Positions 11,070 to 24,244 of a stretch of DNA of 64,000 nucleotides are shown here, piece after piece. The DNA comes from Schistocephalus solidus (Eukaryota > Platyhelminthes > Cestoda > Diphyllobothriidea > Diphyllobothriidae). Every line of letters starts with the position of its first letter. Positions within the stretch are counted from its first letter, which is position 1. The notes below the pieces were generated by a model, which saw only the letters and a list, made by a program, of their open reading frames with translations, was not told the DNA's origin and did no database searches. The position numbers were made by a program, and so were the translations under genes. The stretch covers positions 21,645 to 85,644 of the forward strand of contig WEDG01001284.1 in NCBI GenBank assembly GCA_017591395.1, read 5' to 3'.

Positions 11070-12269
11070 CTCAGAAAACCACTAAGCAAAATATGCGCTT
11101 ACAACCGCTTCCACGAGGAAACAAAAAGAATGGGAAGGCGTTCCTCTCTGCCCTCTAATTAGAAAAGCACAAAGTTGATCAGGAATTTTTACCTGTGTGC
11201 GCTGGATGGAAAAACACACTCTGGCTCATGAAATAGGCGTTTACTCGACGTCGCTAAACCCATTTTCGTTTGGGCGAGAAAAACGATGAAGCCCAAAAAC
11301 CGTTGTGCCCATTTTTTCTAAAAACACAAAACCCCACTGTGGTAAGTTTTATAACTAGTTATTTTCTTCAATGAAGAAATACACAAAGGAATTGTTATAA
11401 ACAGAGTGTCCAGCATGCTGCCTTGTGGCACTGCAAAGTACTGATGAGGGAGCAAGAGACCCTGGAGATTAAAAATGTGCTTTTAAGTATAGCTTCCCAC
11501 GTCAGTCTGAGTAGTCCCGAGAATAGCGATCGGACTACACTGGGACCTGGGACTGGAACAGTGCGATTATCCTTCGGAAATGGGACGGCCTTGCATTTAC
11601 AGGCTTTTATTGACAAATTGGTTCCATTCCCTTTCTTCTACGAACTTTGATTCTCAAAAAGGCTAGGCTGTATGTCTTACCCATTCACAAAGGGATATCT
11701 GGAGTCGCGGAAACTACCTCATCATGGTGCAAGTGGAACAGCAAATACTGTGTAGGCCAAACGCTAACTGTTTACGGAGTCCCGGTAGGTTTAACCTGCA
11801 GTCGCAGTGATGGCTGCAATTAACCTGTTATTTGCCCATTTTTTATTGAGTCTCAATTTTGATTTTATTTTGCACTTTTTTAGTGCCTCTGCAGTTCTTT
11901 ACCTCAGGTTCGATATTTTCAGTGTAATTGGTCAGTAAATCTAGGATGTCGTCCGATCAGCCCACTTGGAATTGATGTGATGTCGTCACCTGGCATTACA
12001 ACTGGCCCTATTTAAAGCAATGGACTGATGTTTTCACCTTTTTTACTGTCAGTAGATAGATACCACGATCGGAACTCAGCCAGGTGCATGAACGAAGATG
12101 TCTCTGGAGCGCCAAGTGCGGGGGAACATCCAATTATTTCAAGATTGATCTAACAGTAAGAACTTGGATTTAAATTAAGCATTATTTCTGAATCAGATGG
12201 CATAATGTGAAGTTCGCTGTAAGTGCTTAAAGCATATCGAGTAAGTTTGCTAGCTCAGGAAATGTTAAC
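11070..12269. other. No gene seen
   Basis: Open frames are under 80 codons. A short phrase near 12090 (CATGAACGAAGATGTCTCTGG) resembles 20247-20268, indicating some shared repeat sequence. Nothing else is identifiable. Confidence 0.45.
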
Positions 12270-13480
12270 TTAAAATCTTGAAATGTTTGTTCTTTTCGAA
12301 ATGATTACTTAAGTGACGTTATAATACTAATTATCGTACAGCATAATCCCGAGATATATCAGTCCCGCCAGGATTCTTGCTTTTGAAAAAGCTTCTTTCC
12401 GGCCGCCTGCAAAAACCGCACTCATAAGAAAGTGGCGATTTAAATAATACGACGTGGCTTCCACTGCTTTTTGTGCCCAAAAATATTTTTTAAAAAGCAG
12501 GCATAAAATATCCTTGCTAGTTAATTATTTCTTTTTTAAATTGTAAACTCAAAGAAAATGGATCTTCAGTTTATACAGGATTCTTCAGGTCCCAAATAAT
12601 TTTTAACACAAAATCCTTCACTGCTCTTCCGCTTTGTGCTTTCAAACGACCTGTTGTATGCATTCCATTTTAAGAAAATCATACACTGATTTATGTTATT
12701 GGAAACTCATGCAATGTAGTGATTGAAATTTTAGTGAGTAATTTACCGTATATCTGGCCTTGTTCTTCTGGTTTTTAGAGTGGATTTTAGGCTCCGAAAA
12801 CCTTTTACTAAAGAATTCTGCATTTTAAGTCTTGTATATTGAAGGAAAACAGGCAGGATTTGATTGAAACCGGAGGTTTCCGGATATTATATAAATTTCT
12901 GAATTGACTACTTCAGTATTATAAATTTTTCAAATTTATTTTAGATGATCTCATAAAAGCAAATGTGTTTTATAGAACAGTTGCACGAAAATATACTTTC
13001 TTGCACATAGTTGTTAGCAAATTGCGTTTTTTTAAATTTTTTACGTGAAGGAATGGCATATTTAGGATTAAAAATACGTTTTTAAGTTCCATAATACTTT
13101 TGAACATGACCTGTCGTTACACGTACATTGAGGTTCTTAAACTATACGCTGGATCAATTTTGTTTAAGGAAATTGTCACATTTCTCTCGACTAGTAGGAA
13201 AAAGCCATATATTATTCATTAATTTTTTTATTTGAGATGGACCATGTTTTATACTTTGCAAGAACCATTAGTAAATCAGCAAATGCAATGGCTTATGAAT
13301 CGACAATTCACGGTCTTTAAAACATAAGAATTAGAAACGTTTTGACACCTAAATATTACCTTTCATACGATATAAATTCAGATAAGACCTAATTTGCTAC
13401 CAAATGAGTAGACGAAAAATATTTTCATGCAGGTTTTCTCTAAAATATATTTGATTTTATAAAAGTATCGAAAGTCAACG
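12270..13480. repeat. Diverged relative of the 30.2-31.2 kb inverted-repeat element
   Basis: Words such as ATTACTTAAGT, CATAAT.CC.AGATAT.TCAG and GGCTTTTGAAA-like phrases, then TTTCTTGCAC...TTAGCAAATT.CGT, follow the same order as in 30250-30560. The homology is old and the ends are unclear. No transposase-like frame is visible. Confidence 0.4.
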
Positions 13481-13654
13481 GAAAAATTCGTACCGCTTAA
13501 GTATCCAAATTCTTGAAAGTGCCCAAGTTTGAGGTCATCTGTCTTTGGGATCTTTTATCTTTGAGCCTTTGTATGTCCAACACCCCAGCATTGAGCCACC
13601 GGCCCATTTTCCTGTCATTTACGATTGGAAGGCGGTCACGAATTAGTTTACAGG

Positions 13655-13728
13655 ATATGGTTTTCCCGTTCCGCCTTGGGTTTCAATCTCGAGCCCTCTC
13701 AGGCCACCAGTAGTAATGTGAAAAGGAA
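13655..13728 (-). repeat. SINE tail fragment
   Basis: TTCCGCCTTGGGTTTCAATCT followed by GAGCCCTCTCAGGCCACCAG parallels the reverse-oriented SINE tail at 47935-47985 and 50195-50265. The head and its A/B boxes are absent. Confidence 0.5.
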
Positions 13729-14149
13729 AGACTAATCACCCCAGGGAGCCAGGAGACCTGGAGTATCGGTTAACTTTAGCAGCTGAATGCCTCAACTGCG
13801 ATACAATGAAGAGTGAACCAATGTTAACTCATTGGTGTAGGTTTGTCGTCATCGATTCACAGCTCACACCTATGTCTCCGGTTTCGAAAGAAACATTTTT
13901 AAGTTCTTACCAATGCGTCCGTCTGGTCGAAAAATCTCTGGATTTGTTGATATAGCTGAAATGCTGGATAACCAGTCTGTTAAGACGCTTTGATGAAAAA
14001 AATAATATAAATTTTGAATTATCTATCATACAGCACGTGTACAAGGTAAATGCCCAGACATTTTTGGATCGATTTTATGCGAGGAAGTCAGCTCCCCCGT
14101 TGGTTCCTCCAACGTTCCCCTTTTCAACCTTCTGCTCTTTACTTTCTTC

Positions 14150-14300
14150 AGAAATTAATGCGTCAGCTCAGAGTTAATTCTTTGGAACAAATATTTTTAG
14201 ACTCGGTCCGAAGGTTCAAGTTATTATGTGAGCTGAAATCCATCAGATTCAGCTGAATAATTGCGTCAGTTTCGCAAACTGCCAACTCGCAGTCCGTAGT
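14150..14300. repeat. Diverged fragment related to repeat X
   Basis: AGACTCGGTCCGAAGGTTCAAG and GTGAGCTGAAATCCATCAG resemble the 3' block of repeat X (GAGCTGAAGTCCATCAGCA). A weaker relative lies at 24022-24085. Confidence 0.4.
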
Positions 14301-16130
14301 ATACGCACCATATTGACAGCAAAGGTACTGGTTAAAAGCGCAGATATGGACGGTTGCGGCCCTGCAATTACTGCTTTAAATCAACTTCTGTCTGCAAAAA
14401 GTAGAGGGATTTGAACATCCACAGTCAGAAACGAATGACCGTTAATCTCGATAACAGCATTTAGGGCGAATACCTGGAAGGTAAAAACTTCATGCGAATG
14501 TGCACTGCATTTATGCTCGGGGATAGAATAGTCCTTTCAATCCTGAGCTGTCAGTCAATGGACCAATCCATTTCTCCGACTGTTTAACAGAACAGTCTCG
14601 ACACAGTTCATCTTAGGTGCCATTATAGACCACATTGAAAACAAATGTACTTGCTAAAATCTCAGACACGCATTTTGCCAATAGTCTGCCACCTTATGAC
14701 AGAGCTGCGGGCAATCCTGCTCATCGGGGAGCATCTCAGCCTTTCCCAAATGTTTTCTCACAAATACTCCAGTTTATAAATTGTCACTTTCTAACTACCT
14801 AAGAAATTAATCCCTTACTTGGAGTTAATTAGCCGGCATTAAGCTTTAGGGTCTTGGTTCGACAGTTGGATTTAATATGCGAACCAATATTTATCAGATC
14901 TAGTGGTGTACTTTTTTAATATGTCTAAACTGCGAATAAGCAGCCAGTTTTAATAATGGTAATAATTCTGTGTGACCAGGATAGTAAACGTACATGAGGC
15001 ATGATGGCTGCGGGATAATCGTTGTGGCCGTCGGACAGCGGCCCAAATTTTCCCTTCAAATTTCGCATTGAGCCCAGAAAGACTAATGCCAGCTGATTCA
15101 CTCCAAGTTAGCGATTGATTTCTGAGGATATCTAAAAGTGAAAATTTCTAAACTAGAGCATCTATCAGAGAGTACAGGGGAATGCCGAGTGACGCAGTGA
15201 TCAGCCGAACCCCACGCAGCTACGTCATTCAGCGGCAGAATATTTGCGAAACACGTGTCTGGGTTTTTAGATGTGCTGTCAGTACAGTCTATCAGGCAAC
15301 CTATGTAAATACCATTGGCTGCCTGTTCACAGCACATGAAAATTACGCTGTTTTCCCCACTGTGGCTGATGGATTTCCCCAAACACTCCTATCAACTTTC
15401 AGACTGATGTACTCCAATTCATCGATTCCTTTCTGAGAAGAGTAAAAAAGGACTGGTTCATCTGAAGTTGGAAAAGCAGTAAGATAGTGCTCTTTTAACT
15501 TCTGCATGAAACAGAAATTGGCGTCCAAGTTGGAAACATTTCTTATCCCACCAGCCGAAGTTCATATCTGCGCCAGAAGACGATGCCTAGTATCTGTCGG
15601 AGAAATTAGCTGACGTCATATTTCAGTAACACCCTTCTGCTCTTGCTTGAAGAGTATTTTCAACCAAAGAATAACTCTCAGCTTTAATAAAATAATTGCG
15701 AAATTACGATCTTTTAGTACTGAGATCCTATCGAGGATGAAATAATTCTTGAATAGTATTTCAGAAATATATAGTAAGTATTGAATGAACTGAGCCCTAG
15801 TACAACAGCAGACGTAGAACCTTAGGAAATTCAATGATTCATACTATGCACACAAGTTCATTCAGCATTAACAGCACACTACCGCAATAATTTCAGTAGG
15901 AGAAGCTTACTTGGGTGAGGTCGCAGAATTAGTTCACATAAAACAGCACTCGATGAAAATTTTCTGCATCATCTCATGACCAGATTTCATTAAAACTCGC
16001 CTCAGCCATTCTTCTTTGTGGTTTCTGTCGCATTTTACGACTGCGCAAAGTCTTTCTTAATATGCGTAAGAAGTAAACGTTCTGTACTCGTTGTCTGCAA
16101 AATTTCCAACAGACAGACTCAGAAAGGAGA
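14301..16130. other. No gene seen
   Basis: AT-rich sequence. The longest open frames are about 95 codons on opposite strands of the same segment (15098-15436), without recognisable motifs. Confidence 0.45.
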
Positions 16131-16133
16131 GCG

Positions 16134-16160
16134 AAGAGAGAGAGAGAGAGAGAGAGAGAA
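16134..16160. repeat. (GA)n microsatellite
   Basis: An uninterrupted GA run of about 25 bp. Confidence 0.9.
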
Positions 16161-16309
16161 TGAGTGAGATCGACACCGGGGAAGCCATCCTCATTTTATT
16201 TCAGCGCATTCCTTACTTAATTTCCCGCACCTGGATCTATCGGTAAATGCTAAGAGTACTGGCCTAGAGATTTCTCTCCTGACACGATAACACCGTCTTC
16301 GCTCTCAGT

Positions 16310-16520
16310 TCTGTGTGTATATGAGGTGACTGGCCCGTGGACTAAGATGCAGGCTGCAATGACTCCCTGTTAATTTGCTTTCTGTGGCACTCACACTCAG
16401 ATGGCATTCGAGCCCATCCCTACCAGGTTCCCATGAAAACCCGATCCATTTTGCGGGGACAAAGTTGTGTGTTGCACGCGTAGACGGAGTGCATAGCTTT
16501 GTCAACCAATGCCCCTAAAT
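16310..16520 (+). repeat. Repeat A-related fragment
   Basis: AGGCTGCAATGACTCCCTGTTAAT, a CTTTCTGTGGCACTC block and GTTGCACGCGTAGACGGAG match repeat A and its variant at 31670-31990 (GACACGCGTAGAGGG, TTTGTCA.C..TGCGCC). Boundaries are approximate. Confidence 0.5.
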
Positions 16521-17970
16521 CCCCCCCTCTTTTCCTGACGTCATCGTTCGCGCCGCTTGAATTGATGTATAAGAAAGTGCATTTTATGTGGATTCTTTAA
16601 TCGAAGGGACACAGAGGTCCATTGAAAAAACTTCACAAACCTCTGCATATTTTGGCACACAGTCATTGTGTAAGTTAGCTCCTTCCTGACACTTCAAAAC
16701 TGCACACCATTTATTTTCGCTAAAGAATATTTGCAACGGCTACATTTGCACATCAAGAGATCGTCGAGTGCCTCTCCTAATAGAAGAATATAGATGGATC
16801 AAATTGCTGACCTTTTAAGCTCCATTAAAGGAGCTGAGGTTAGAAGATCCCATCTTTTTTGACCGAGACCTGAGCATAGTGAGCCATACAAATATGTATG
16901 CCATCATCCTATAAAATTTCCTCCAAAATGTGCGAATTAGCAGCGGAAACACTCTCTTCCGTCAAGCCCTCGTCTGAAGCAACCTTCATAAATGAAGTGT
17001 AGGCAAAAGTTTTTCGCGCATGCTTTCACGAAATGACCAAATACCTACCCATTCGGTGGTGAGAAGTGATAAATACCACAACCTTGAGACTCGCTGTCAC
17101 ATGCTGTCTGTGGATATGCAAACGGCTAAGTACTGATGACAGGTTGATTGAGTAATTTTCAAAGCTTGTTGCTCGTGCGTAAACTGTATGTTCTGATCGT
17201 GTTAAGTTTTTTGTTTTAAGCTTTCTTTTTTCTTGATAGGGCCTCAAATTCAGGCATTGTAAACGAAATAGAAGAAATTAAGTTCAGATTAGAACCCAAA
17301 GGCAGTATCCGCTCAGTTAGGCTTCTGTGCACAGGTTGCGAAGATGGTTTTTCGTGGTGCTCTTTCGGTATCTTACTTTCTCACACAACTGATAGCCTAA
17401 AAAGCATGCATGTTTGTTCAATGAAACACCAAAATAAATTTCCAAATGTGATTTTAAGCACAACTTCTTGCCAGTATGCCCGTAACATTTGAGGTTTGGA
17501 GAGTAAAAAAACGACGCCATTCGCTGACGGTTTTGCAGTCTCCCGAAAGTAACACGAAGACAATGATAGTCCAATAAGTACTAAAAACCTTTTGGGACAA
17601 TGAAGGATATCGATTGTTTGGGGTAAAGAAATATAAACTACTATTATGGGATGGAAATGCGACATTCAAAATACGGCGAAAGTTCTCAGAAACTTATTGT
17701 AAGAAATTATTTTGTATGTCATTTTCGATCGAATCTGCCTGAGTTTAGAAAGACATCATAACACGCTAAAGCAATGGCATATTACTTAAGTAGTGGTAAG
17801 TTATAATTACGGAGGCAGTTGGTTAATTGGAAAATCATAAACCAGGAGGCAACCGTGTAGCAATTAGGCGAGGACGCTTTATATGACCCCATCCCCCTTA
17901 ATAAGGCAGAAGAACAGGAACTGCCCGCAATACAGGTCTCTTCGAACCAAACACTTGGGGAAGAATAGGG
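16521..17970. other. No gene seen
   Basis: Short overlapping frames at 17317-17669 on the minus strand (71-94 codons) have no recognised domain. No repeat of the window was identified here. Confidence 0.4.
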
Positions 17971-18052
17971 TCAGCTTTATAGTTAAGGTTAGGGTTAGGA
18001 TCAGGGCTACGGTTTAGGCTTGCGTTAGGGCTACTGTTTAGATTATGTTTCC
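17971..18052. repeat. Degenerate telomere-like patch (TTAGGG-like, plus strand)
   Basis: GTTAAGGTTAGGGTTAGGAT followed by further GGGCTACGGTTTAGG-like words. Similar patches occur at 19745, 46857 and 50599 next to repeat or SINE sequence. It is interstitial and degenerate, not a chromosome end. Confidence 0.6.
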
Positions 18053-18578
18053 ACTCAGACAACTGACTGGCTCGGATGGTGGTCCGATTGTGGGGGTTGG
18101 GGAGAGAGTGAGGTCAACAGCTCAGCGCATTTTCCTCACTATAAACAATCTGACGCACTTGAAACTATCACGGTGCGCTAAAAGTCGTGGCTTAGAAGGT
18201 TGCCAACTGACGGGAACACTCGGATCGCGTGGTTAGCCCAATGTGTGTTTTGTGTGTAGAGGCTGACTGGTGGACTGGCAATGGCTCCTGCTTAATGTGG
18301 CCTTTATGGCACTCCCAATCCGTGGGATCCGAGCCAGGCGTGGTGGTACACTCAGGGGCGGCTCTGGCCACGCCAGCGACCTACGCCCTCTCTCATATCA
18401 GGTCTTCTTGACTATGTCATGACACCGAGTTAAGGTTGGGGAGGAGTATAGGGTGCGGTAGATGCAGCGCAATTCTACTATCACTTTAAACTAAATCACG
18501 CGTAAGTCACCGTCCCTGTACCACCCTTCCGTGGAGCATACGGTGGACCTCGGTGTAATCGACGGTCGAACTCTCATG
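18045..18578 (+). repeat. Repeat A, copy 2
   Basis: Collinear with 2840-3372 and 39470-39865 from CTGACTGGCTCGGATGGTGG to the terminal GGTGGACCTCGGTGTAATCG. This is one of the longest copies in the window and carries scattered substitutions. Confidence 0.8.
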
Positions 18579-18579
18579 C

Positions 18580-19744
18580 TTAGATTATTTCATAGGATTC
18601 TTTACCCTTCCTGGAATTATGCGTAGGGCCACCTTTAATACTTGGGCGGAGTGTTTCCGTTCCGGGGCTATATAAGTAATCGGTACCGGAAATTAACCTG
18701 GGAATATTTTATCCTGCTAATCGGCTGCGAGGCGCTTCAACTAAAGTAGTCTTATTTATTCAAAAGTCTGTCTAACGCTGTGTCACTATTTCGGAAACTT
18801 TGCATGTATTGCACGTATCCACAACCGGCAGTTCCACAGGAAATCAAACTAATAGCTGAGACATCAGCCCCACATTTTAATTTCCGAGGTTCACATTTTC
18901 GAGGCTAATATGGGTAGTCAAAATGTATTGAGATCTCTGTTCTATATTACGACCCAGTCTTGATTGCGGAGCCTTGCCTGCACATAGTTGAGCAACCATT
19001 TGGGAAGCATATTTAACCGATCCACTGCGATCTCACAGCATGTACTACGAAGTATATTAATGGTTTCAGGATAAACATGAGCGCGCCAAATATGTGGAAA
19101 CAGCGTTCTCTTCCGGTAAGGTCGTAGAACCCGCATGGCAATACGCATTGGAAAGAACCGTCTAAATACTATGCGAGCACGCATACAAAATCCACTTTCA
19201 ATGGGGGCAGCAGCACGATACACTGCAGTCTCCTTAAAAAAGATGTGCGCTTACTTTTAAGGACAACCATGTGGACAACCCGAGGACCTTGCTATGGGCA
19301 ACCAAGTAGGCCAAATACCAGTGGATGCTTTTGTCAAGTTTCACTCGTGAAAACTGAAGCATCAAAACAAACCCCGACTTACAAATGGGTTGTGGATGGC
19401 ATTTCTGTGTAGAGTTGGGGCGTTGTGTGTACGTTCATCTGCTTCTACAAAGAGCAAGCACGTCATATTGCAAATGAAAATAATAAAAACAGTAAGTTGG
19501 CTGCTTAGTCATCTGTGGATTCCCAGCGTCCACGAATATGGTTCTGCATAATATTGCAGTTAACTAGCGAAGCAGACTAGCAGACTGAACTATTCGAATG
19601 AACTTCAAGTAAAGTTCCAATTACTCAAGTAAGCCGGCGTGCTAGGGATCCTTTTATAATCCCAGCTGGACAAAGAAATAGGAACGTCCCCGCCACCGTC
19701 ATAGAGACGGCTTTATCTTGAATTCCAGGAAGGATACATATTCC
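18580..19744. other. No gene seen
   Basis: A 93-codon minus-strand frame at 18942-19223 is rich in basic and hydrophobic residues but has no recognisable domain. It is probably chance. Confidence 0.4.
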
Positions 19745-19803
19745 CAAACACTGACCCTAACGCAACCCTAGTTCTAACCTTAACTTTAAACCTAACCCTT
19801 ATT
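19745..19803. repeat. Degenerate telomere-like patch (CCCTAA-like)
   Basis: CTGACCCTAACGCAACCCTAG followed by TTCTAACCTTAACTTTAAACC; the opposite orientation to the 17971 patch. Confidence 0.6.
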
Positions 19804-20744
19804 TACGAAAGGCCACCACGTGCTTATCATTTTCCCCAATCCAAATACTAGCACTGCGGTAATGTGGAAACCATTCCTACGACCGTTACTGTCAACTCTG
19901 TTAACGCAGTAATATGAATGCTATTAATGCAAAAATTTATATCGATGCGTATATTATGTAGGACAGTGTTGCTGAAAAACTTACTGCAAAAACTACAACT
20001 AAAGAAGTGCTACTACAGGGAGTGGACCAGTTGGATTAGTTTTACGGCCACTGCTATCAATTTTTTTCTATTACGACTAGTACTACTATTAGTGTTACTG
20101 CTTTTCCATGTTTCGGGAAGTGCAACTCAAAATCACTGCGTGCCTACTGGATCCTTAATCCAAATACTAGTGCTGCAATCCCTACAATTGGGTAGCCAGG
20201 TACTTGAACCGGTCACGTCTTCGGGTTAGATGCAGAAGATCAGGCATCGAACGAAGATATCTCTGTGGGTTTTTCCCATTTACCGCGACTGCAGTCATTG
20301 CTACAGGGTAAACGCCGAGGAAACGGGGATGAGCTGATATCCTGTAAGCCGAGTAGACAGTAAGGCAGTCCACGTATTGATAAATTCTTCGGACAGTTTA
20401 CACAGGTCGGTATAAGGTACGTTAGCACAGGGGTATAAACAAACAGGTGATCGATATGCCGGCTGTGGTGGCGACGCGTCACCTGACGCGACAGACTAGA
20501 AGATAGCTCCAGTCCGTGTAGCCTGTGCTAAGGTGGAGGTTTGCTGTGGGACAAGAGCAGACGCCTTCCTATGTATCAATAATTTTCTGCTCGCTGGCTG
20601 GTCAGAACTAACATTGTTCAGCCGCTCGCTTGCACGAAAACAAGGGATTATTGAAAATTGGCTAGCAGCATGGTCCTACTGAATTAAATGAGATGCCAAT
20701 AGGTCAGTTCTCCTTATGGAGGTGAATAGGTGAGTTGCGGGAAT
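19804..20744. other. Unassigned, partly repetitive
   Basis: The phrase AATCCAAATACTAG is repeated (19838 and 20158), and 20060-20100 looks like an eroded ACT/AGT tract. No gene is recognised; the 103-codon frame over the eroded tract is not credible. Confidence 0.4.
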
Positions 20745-20850
20745 AAGTCGCGAAGAAGAAGATACGAGTACTGGAACAAGAGCTTTATTAGCCTGGCGTT
20801 TCAGATTATCGGTCGAACCCATCTTCAGACAGTCACACAAAAGGGTCAGT
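20745..20850 (-). mobile_element. Solo 3' end of a Penelope-like element (probable)
   Basis: Read on the minus strand, CTGAAGATGGGTTCGACCG is followed at the characteristic spacing by GAAACGCCAGGC and an AATAAAGCTCTTG tail. The layout equals that of the PLE 3' termini at 34.9, 40.6 and 43.0 kb. No coding remnant adjoins it. Confidence 0.5.
20797..20830 (-). ncRNA. Candidate hammerhead-like core
   Basis: CTGAAGA (20822-20828) and GAAA (20799-20802), separated by 19 nt that can form a short GGT/ACC hairpin. It matches the CUGANGA...GAAA core of hammerhead ribozymes. The full stem I/III pairing was not established. Confidence 0.35.
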
Positions 20851-20994
20851 TTTAGTCCTCATCAACTGAGGGAGAATATGCATATGCTAATATCTGAAAT
20901 GAGAGTTCGGCCGTCGTTGTTGATTCTGTCCAGGGTGTGCCCGATAGCATGATTACTTGCACGTGCTTTAGTTTTTAGTGATAATAGATTTGCG

Positions 20995-21420
20995 CAGCAT
21001 CCACTGCACTACCTCATTTTCCTCACTCTCTCCTGTCAGGTAGATAGGCGCTGCGAGAAAGCGCACCTAAGCATGCCACCAAACCGGCTCGGGTCCAACG
21101 GTGTGGGAGTGCCATAGGGGCAACATTAAGAAGAAGCCATTGCAGTCCAACTCTCAGTGCACCAGTGGCCTACTCCGAACAAATTCACCCTGGACTGACT
21201 GCAAACCCCGAGTTATCCTATCAGTTGGCAAATTTCCACCACAGGCTTTTAGCGCATCATGATAGCTTCAAGTGCGGCCGATTTTTTATGCTGAGCAATA
21301 TGCTCAACGACATTTAACCTCCCTCCCTCCAGGGTACCAGACCGCTGCCTGAGCTACTCAACTGTCTGATGCGGGGGCGGGTGCAGTGACTGACCGAGCT
21401 TATTAACTCATCTGCGCGTG
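20995..21420 (-). repeat. Repeat A, reverse copy
   Basis: AGTTATCCTATCAGTTGGCAA, TTTTAGCGCATCATGATAGC and GGGAGTGCCATAGGGGCAACA are reverse complements of repeat A landmarks in the expected reversed order. Confidence 0.7.
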
Positions 21421-21479
21421 CCACACGCATGATCTGGTTCCTGAACAGCAACATTCCAAAATTTTACTTGAAAAAGAGT

Positions 21480-21670
21480 GGGCAGCTCGAATCCCAAGGA
21501 GTGGGAAGACCATAGAGGCCAGATGAAGGAGGAGACATTCCAGCCTGCCTCTAATTCCATCAGTCGACCACTGCTCACAAACACACTTGAGCCTGACTGT
21601 GAGGTCTGATTTGAATCGCAGTTGGCAACCTCTTAAGCCACGACTTCTAGCGCATCGTTATTGTTGCAAA
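21480..21670 (-). repeat. Repeat A, second reverse copy (partial)
   Basis: AGTTGGCAACCTCTTAAGCCA and TTCTAGCGCATCGTTATTG mark the reversed repeat A core. It lies directly beyond the previous reverse copy, so two truncated copies are in tandem. Confidence 0.6.
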
Positions 21671-21844
21671 CACATCACTTTGTTCATAGGGAAGAATATG
21701 CACTGAGAGTCGACCTCACTCACCGGCAGAGATTACGAGAGGTGCGTATATTTCCGTGCCACCTGTGTGCAAGAAAGTTAAGTGTTGCCTTTAAGATATT
21801 TCCACAAATGGGGTTTCAAGCTCACTTTTATTCTAACCGGGCAC

Positions 21845-22070
21845 ACCCGGCATGGGATGAAGATTGTGTGTGTGTGTGGCACGCGTAGATGGGTTTATCC
21901 ACCACTGCACCCGAGCCCATAGCCGTCACCTTGACACTGTCTTACCATCGGAGCAACATGTGTGACGGAGAAGAGAGTACGGTAGATGCAGCGAGAGTCT
22001 GCTGGACTGACTCCGTGGGACAGGTGGGAGAATTAGCTTGTTACGGTCGCACTGTCATGTTGGCAATGTG
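21845..22070 (+). repeat. Repeat A-related fragment
   Basis: GTGTGGCACGCGTAGATGGG and GAGAGTACGGTAGATGCAGCG parallel the CACGCGTAGA and GAGTGCGGTAGCTGCAGCGC words of repeat A variants. Confidence 0.45.
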
Positions 22071-23700
22071 TGAACGAGGCGCTTTTATGGAATGATTTAT
22101 TAGACTGCAGACTGATATCGCGTTAGGGGTTATAGCATATCGCTTATGTTTTTTGCAAACTTGTGCTTGTGGCAACACTACCTACGTTCGCATTATATGC
22201 GAAAACGAACCTTATCCTATTTATAGGAGTTGCCACCTTGATTAGGTCTGAACTAGAAGATATTAAAGCAACTGAAAAAGGGCGTGTTTGTAATATTATC
22301 GGAAATCGGTCATAACCTGAGTTGAGAATTTTACGGTAACTAAAATTTGTCCAACTGGCTGTGCAGATATTGTTTATATAAATTATAAGGAAGTTTTTGA
22401 GCTAAAACTGACACTGACCTCCAATGGCTAACTTGTTCACTAGGAGGGGGCGAAGGTGCGGCAAAGCTTCCCGCTCGTTCTATAATGGCGCATCTTTTAA
22501 ATCTGAATTTTAATTATGCGTGGCTTTGTGGATCGTGACCTGACGCGCGGTTGCGAAGCCGGGTTAGAGTTGCCCCTCCACCCACCTCCCCGTTCCATCC
22601 CACTCTCGTCAGCTTTTCCGGTTATGATCCTGATTCCTGATAAGTGAGAGGATGATGATGCTGAGGAGGAGGAGGAGGAAGAGGAGGAAGAGGATGACGG
22701 TGGCATGGTTTGCTTCCACACAGTACTCCTCGTCTCCCTTTCCGTGTGCGTGTGTGTGCGTACGTGCGCGTGTGTGTGTTTAGCATGTACGCACTCAGGA
22801 AGACACTTTTGCGCACAAATGATCGCGCGCGAGCGCTGCCCCTAGGTCTGACAGACAGGCACCTCAATCACGAAGGTCTGATCAATTGTTTAGTTGACTG
22901 CGCTCTCCGCGACAGGGATAGATAAGGGTTATGCACGGTTTGCGCATGCGTGCCTCTTCGAGGTTTGGGCAGGGCCATGAGGCCAGATAGACACGTGTGT
23001 GTGTGTGTGTACAGTGAAAACCAGAGCAGTTAGCGGCCGCTTCTGCGTATCAGGTGTCCGAATTTGCGCACTTTGATGTTATCATACACTCGTATACACC
23101 CACCCAAACATGCACAGAAGCCTGCCATGGGAACTCTGCCACCACCGCGAGCTGACTGCTTCACCAAATCTGCGCAGCAAACCGATATCGTCAGGTCGGT
23201 AGGCCCCATTGACTTCAACATTTCACTGATGGCATGGTGATGGCGACAGAAATTGCGACATGTGCTTCCGCCGCAGAGAGGGTAGGGAATCAGGCTCGAT
23301 CATCGTCGCACATCGGGGACTCTGAGTACCCTTAGACGGTGGAGGGTGGGGAGTATCAGTTCAGTCCTAAGAAATGACCGTCGCTCAGTGACTCAGGGTG
23401 TAGTTAATAAACCAAACTATCCCCTAAGGTAAAACGGTAGCTGTTTATGACAAACCACCAGAAAAAATGAATTGTGCTTTTAGGGAGGGGCCGATTTTTC
23501 GAAATTTTAAACGCTGCTAGCCCACTTATCTGCCCTTCCACCCCCACCAGACTAAGGAACAGGGGCTACTGGTGTTGATATGGGACCTCGCCGCCTTAAG
23601 ATTCTGTCACTTGAACTACAAATGAACTTCTCATTCTCGACTCTCCGACCATTCCTTGCAAGTGTGATCACTAATTATTTTACCTGTTTCCCTCTGTTAG
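22071..23700. other. No gene; low-complexity patches
   Basis: Contains a purine-rich GAG/GAT tract (22640-22695), a GT/GC-alternating tract (22740-22782) and a (GT)n run (22996-23011). Predicted peptides here are polyserine or polyproline artefacts of these tracts. Confidence 0.55.
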
Positions 23701-23717
23701 AAGTAAAAAAGTAAAAA

Positions 23718-24014
<297 letters not shown>

Positions 24015-24104
24015 TAACTTCTGGACTGAGTCTGAAGAGCATTGTTCCGAATGATTTAACCTAATTTCGAGCATTAATTTTTGAGTAATTTAAAACAGGC
24101 AGCA

Positions 24105-24240
24105 TTAAATCTGGAGTTCACGTATCAGAAGACACATAGGGGAATGGTGGAGGAACCCATTTCTGAACCAACTCCCTCGCAGCAGCGTCATGCAGCAACG
24201 CAAGATCGACGAAGCGCATGTATCTGGCCCTTTCGATACT
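24105..24240. repeat. Dispersed repeat shared with 47735-47835
   Basis: TGGAGTTCACGTATCAGAAG, GACACATAGG and GCGTCATGCAGCA.CGCAA correspond to TGGAGTTCATATACCAGAGG, CCACATAGAG and GCGTCATGCAGCAGTGCAA at 47.7 kb. Both copies lie downstream of an (AGT)n tract. Confidence 0.5.
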
Positions 24241-24244
24241 AATA

